A stretch of 64,000 nt of DNA from Opitutales bacterium UBA2995 (GTDB taxonomy: Bacteria; Verrucomicrobiota; Verrucomicrobiia; Opitutales; UBA2995). Location of the stretch: the NCBI GenBank assembly GCA_002346535.1, contig DDZZ01000041.1:30871-94870 (forward strand), given 5' to 3'. The translations under genes were made by a program, and so were the position numbers. Shown here one piece after another: positions 61,270 through 64,000 of the stretch (its first letter is position 1; each line of letters opens with the position of its first letter). The notes beneath the pieces were generated by a model. That model worked only from the letters and a program-made list of their open reading frames with translations. It was not told the origin of the DNA and did no database searches.

Positions 61270-62367
61270 TTAGCGGAGTTTTAGGGTTCCCAACCCTGCG
61301 AGAGCGAAGGCCAATGACAGTATCCAAAACCTTATGACAACTTTGGATTCCGGCCAACCTTTTAACTCAAAATGATGGTGTAGTGGGGCCATTCGAAAAA
61401 TGCGCCGGCCAGTCATCTTGTAGGAGGCAACCTGTATAACTACTGAAACGGTTTCAACGACAAACACACCGCCCATAATGAGCAATATAAGCTCCTGCCT
61501 CACAACCACTGCCACCAACCCAAGAGCGGCACCAAGAGCTAGCGCTCCGATGTCGCCCATAAAAACTTGAGCTGGATAAGTGTTAAACCACAAAAAGCCC
61601 AGACCGGCGCCAGCCAGGGCCGCACAGAAAACAAGCATCTCACCTGCACCCTGAACATACGGAATGCCGAGATAAGAAGAAAACACAGTATTGCCACCAA
61701 CATAAGCAAAAATACCTAACGCAGAACCAACAAGAACTGCTGGCATAATGGCCAAACCATCAAGCCCGTCAGTTAGATTTACCCCATTTGATGAGCCCAC
61801 TATCACTAAGTAGGCAAACCCAACGTACACAATTCCACTAAGAGGAATAAGCAAATTAGGAAAATATGGAATAAGCAAGGCATGCTCAACTGCTGGATTT
61901 TCAGCTGTCATGTAGAGCATCAAAGCTGCGGAGCCCCCAACTAAAGACTGCCAGAAAAATTTTGTGGAAGCTCTGAGCCCTTCACTACTACCGAGAACTA
62001 ACTTCTTGTAGTCATCAAAAAATCCAATAGCGCCAAATGCTATTGTTGTAATCAAAACTATCCAGACGAACCGATTGCTGAGATTTGCCCAAAGTAAAGT
62101 GCCAGCCAATATTGACACTAAAATTAATGCCCCCCCCATGGTTGGTGTTCCAGCCTTAGGAAAGTGACTCTCCGGGCCTAACTTGCGAATAGACTGACCT
62201 ACTCGACGTGATGATAGACGCTGAATGAATAACGGACCCATTGCAAAGGACAATATTAAAGCTGTAAGCGCACCTAATATTGCTCGCAGCGTGAGATAAC
62301 TAAATACATTAAACCCGGAATGGAACTGAGCAAGATAGTCTGTCACATAGATCAACACAGGGAACAC
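61270..62367 (-). CDS. mraY: Phospho-MurNAc-pentapeptide transferase MraY, gammaproteobacterial type
   Basis: Transfers phospho-MurNAc-pentapeptide to undecaprenyl phosphate, making lipid I. All catalytic blocks are present: GTPTMGG, DDYKK, NLTDGLDGLAIMP, FMGDIGALALGAALG and MAPLHHHFELKGWPE. The sequence reads closer, from memory, to E. coli and Pseudomonas MraY (HSGFNVFSYLTLRAILGALTA; LGFLWFNTYPAQVFMGD; VIRFWILSLAFALAGLGTLKLR) than I would expect of a verrucomicrobial one. 365 residues, ten helices. The start is GTG at 62367, overlapping the murF end by 16 bases; a later start is possible. Confidence 0.93.
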   Translation of the reverse strand: MFPVLIYVTDYLAQFHSGFNVFSYLTLRAILGALTALILSFAMGPLFIQRLSSRRVGQSIRKLGPESHFPKAGTPTMGGALILVSILAGTLLWANLSNRFVWIVLITTIAFGAIGFFDDYKKLVLGSSEGLRASTKFFWQSLVGGSAALMLYMTAENPAVEHALLIPYFPNLLIPLSGIVYVGFAYLVIVGSSNGVNLTDGLDGLAIMPAVLVGSALGIFAYVGGNTVFSSYLGIPYVQGAGEMLVFCAALAGAGLGFLWFNTYPAQVFMGDIGALALGAALGLVAVVVRQELILLIMGGVFVVETVSVVIQVASYKMTGRRIFRMAPLHHHFELKGWPESKVVIRFWILSLAFALAGLGTLKLR

Positions 62368-63722
62368 TCCCTATCTTTCTGGCCTCTAATAATCAATTCC
62401 ACCACTCGCTCTAGACCCATCGATCGAGAACCTTTGAGCAATAACACAGTGTTTTCAGTTAATAGCGGTTCAAGTGCCTGTTGAAGAGAAGTTATATTGG
62501 AGAAAGAAACACTTTTATGTCCGAAGGCTTTTGCCGCATGCAGACTAAGATCACCTACTGTAAAGAAAAAATCGCAACAATCTTTAGCATAAGTTCCTAT
62601 TTCTTGATGGAGATCGATGCTGGTCTCCCCAAGCTCTGCCATGTCACCTAATACAAAAACACGCCGACCGCTCAAATCTTTTAAGCAATTTAACGCAGCA
62701 CGCACCGAATCTGGATTGGCATTGTAAGTATCATCAATAATTTTAGCGCCGCTACGACTAGGCAATATATTTAAGCGGCCATTTACAGCGCTAGCTTGGC
62801 TTAATCCCCTTTTTATCTCCTCTTTTGATACACCAAGTGTATAAGCCACAGTCGATGCAGCTAGCGCATTCAGTACATTGTGCATGCCCAATAGAGGCAG
62901 CAAAACATCAACCTGAGAAGCATCGGGCAAACAAAGCGTGAAATGTGAGCCACTTGGCTCAGATTTTATCTCGCCAATAATTGTGCAATCTGCTCGAGCT
63001 TTTATCCCGAATGTCAATATTTGACTCGCATTACTCCTATTGCACCACTCAGCACAATGCTCATCATCTGCATTAACAACAGCTGTTCCTGAACAGACTA
63101 TATTATCTAGGAGTTCTCCCTTAGCCTCAGCAACCCCCGCAATAGACTTAAAGCCTTCTAAATGCGCTGCATTGGCATTAGTGATGACTCCCACTGTTGG
63201 CTTCACAAGCTTACTCAGATAATCAATCTCCCCCGCACAATTTGCTCCAAGTTCAATCACCAGGACTTCGTGTTTCTTATTTAGTTTAAGCAGTGTTAAC
63301 GGGACGCCCAGTTCATTGTTTAAGTTGCCGTGAGTTACACATACTCTCTGACTACTACTTAAAATATTAGCTATTAATTCCTTTACTGTGGTTTTGCCAT
63401 TGCTGCCCGTAACAGCAACTACCGGAATAGAAAAATTTTTGCGCCAGGCTTTAGCAATGCGGCCAAAAGCCTGTCTAGTCTCTGTCACATGAATTTGAGG
63501 AAGTGGCACAGAAGTCAATCGAGAAACTAGTGCGCCAGCTGCTCCTTTAGAATGCGCATCAGCAACAAAATCATTACCATCAAATGTTTCACCGGCGATT
63601 GCGACAAACAGATCCCCAGAATCAAGCTTTCGACTGTCTATACTTACAGAGCTATAAACGGCATCAAGACCAACAAGCTCACCACCGGCTTCTTGTGCAG
63701 CAGCAGAAAGCGTCCGTGGCAT
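62352..63722 (-). CDS. murF: UDP-MurNAc-tripeptide D-Ala-D-Ala ligase MurF
   Basis: Completes the pentapeptide by adding D-Ala-D-Ala. Blocks: SIDSRKLDSGDLFVAIAGETFDGNDFV, ATP loop VVAVTGSNGKTTVKELIANIL, THGNLNNELGVPLTLL, LGANCAGEIDYLSKLVKPTVGVITNA, DDTYNANPDSVRAAL and VFVLGDMAELG. Phrasing such as HVTETRQAFGRIAKAWR is typical of Proteobacteria rather than Verrucomicrobiota, in agreement with mraY. The ATG at 63722 shares one base with the murE stop (TGATG). About 456 residues, normal. Confidence 0.93.
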   Translation of the reverse strand: MPRTLSAAAQEAGGELVGLDAVYSSVSIDSRKLDSGDLFVAIAGETFDGNDFVADAHSKGAAGALVSRLTSVPLPQIHVTETRQAFGRIAKAWRKNFSIPVVAVTGSNGKTTVKELIANILSSSQRVCVTHGNLNNELGVPLTLLKLNKKHEVLVIELGANCAGEIDYLSKLVKPTVGVITNANAAHLEGFKSIAGVAEAKGELLDNIVCSGTAVVNADDEHCAEWCNRSNASQILTFGIKARADCTIIGEIKSEPSGSHFTLCLPDASQVDVLLPLLGMHNVLNALAASTVAYTLGVSKEEIKRGLSQASAVNGRLNILPSRSGAKIIDDTYNANPDSVRAALNCLKDLSGRRVFVLGDMAELGETSIDLHQEIGTYAKDCCDFFFTVGDLSLHAAKAFGHKSVSFSNITSLQQALEPLLTENTVLLLKGSRSMGLERVVELIIRGQKDRECSLC

Positions 63723-64000
63723 CACGCGTATTCTCCTAATGTCTGTTTTACTACAGCAACATCTTCAAATTTATGTTTCTTCCCTGCCCTGTATTGCCAA
63801 GTCTCGTGGCCTTTGCCGGCCACAAGCACCAGATCTTTTGGGCCTGCTCTAACTAAAGCTTCCCTTATTGCTTTAGCACGATCATGCTCAATTCGGACAT
63901 CTGGATGATCAATTACTGCGCGTCTTATCTCGTCAATAATTTTTCTTGGATTTTCTCCTCGAGGATTGTCATCTGTAATTACAATATGATCGGCAAAACG
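63722..64000 (-). CDS. murE: MurE, C-terminal part
   Basis: The frame is open to the window edge and encodes the last 92 residues: DNPRGENPRKIIDEIRRAV, DHDRAKAIREAL-like segment (IEHDRAKAIREALVRA), then LVAGKGHETWQ and an end at TGA. D-N-P-R is the motif by which MurE recognises meso-diaminopimelate, so the third residue of the stem peptide is probably DAP. Whether its phylogenetic affinity matches murF and mraY cannot be judged from this fragment. First gene of the cluster visible here. Confidence 0.9.
   Translation of the reverse strand, partial: RFADHIVITDDNPRGENPRKIIDEIRRAVIDHPDVRIEHDRAKAIREALVRAGPKDLVLVAGKGHETWQYRAGKKHKFEDVAVVKQTLGEYA

Noticed and set aside
61270..63722. Base-composition shift supporting transfer of mraY/murF
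   Set aside because: Sampled lines ranged from about 35 to 47 percent GC in murF against about 42 to 58 percent in ftsA/ftsZ lines; too few and too overlapping to use as evidence.
1..64000. tRNA genes, rRNA, CRISPR arrays, prophage
   Set aside because: Reading by eye found no tRNA T-loop/acceptor pattern, no regularly spaced repeats and no phage structural genes; a covariance-model scan could still find a divergent RNA.

Overview
The window looks like chromosome from a member of the Verrucomicrobiota, most likely class Opitutae. The grounds are a fused murC-murB gene inside the division/cell-wall cluster, a divergent FtsZ, several sulfatases, PhoD-like and cytochrome-c/propeller secreted proteins typical of the Planctomycetes-Verrucomicrobia group, and a TonB-receptor remnant of the Opitutae type. 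No rRNA, tRNA, CRISPR array, prophage or intact transposase was seen.

Layout. Positions 1-5,500 hold the tail of a YceH protein, a YbdG-type mechanosensitive channel, hemW between two ruined genes, and a Ste24-type protease. Positions 5,560-11,140 hold xseB-dxs and hemF-hemE, preceded by a broken XRE regulator and followed by a broken amidase/crystallin remnant. Positions 11,200-23,370 hold a LOG-family protein, a TPR-AAA ATPase, a SulP transporter with CBS domains, maf, nadE, hemL, a GIY-YIG protein, two ruined genes and lexA. Positions 23,300-38,560 are an accessory region: PhoD-like protein, Gfo/Idh oxidoreductase, large cytochrome c/propeller protein, two intact sulfatases and one broken one, a sulfite-oxidase-type enzyme, a peroxiredoxin, a LacI/TonB ruin and a sugar isomerase-like protein. 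Positions 38,590-44,170 hold a TlpA-like lipoprotein, pyrR-pyrB-pyrC, a broken Hint-domain gene and obgE. Positions 44,290-50,610 are a phosphate module: broken OprP-like porin, a phoU fusion, then pstS-pstC-pstA-pstB1-pstB2. Positions 50,720-64,000, minus strand, are the division/cell-wall cluster read murE (partial)-murF-mraY-murD-LysM-ftsW-murG-murCB-ftsQ-ftsA-ftsZ.

How the genes work together. The cell-wall cluster takes UDP-MurNAc through the Mur ligases, lipid I and lipid II, to the FtsW/FtsZ division machinery. The pst module imports phosphate under PhoU control. The hem genes belong to one pathway scattered over several loci. Sulfatases, a sulfite-oxidase-type enzyme and a SulP carrier suggest use of sulfated substrates, though no sulfation chemistry can be read directly.

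Most notable points: (1) the two PstB ATPases carry complementary lesions, so a heterodimer would have one intact and one degenerate ATP site; (2) PhoU is fused to a low-molecular-weight phosphatase-like domain whose nucleophilic Cys is Asp; (3) FtsZ lacks both acidic T7-loop residues; (4) mraY and murF (and perhaps murE) look gammaproteobacterial inside an otherwise verrucomicrobial cluster; (5) about twelve pseudogenes in 64 kb, many with several independent lesions, beside intact core genes, which points to ongoing gene loss.
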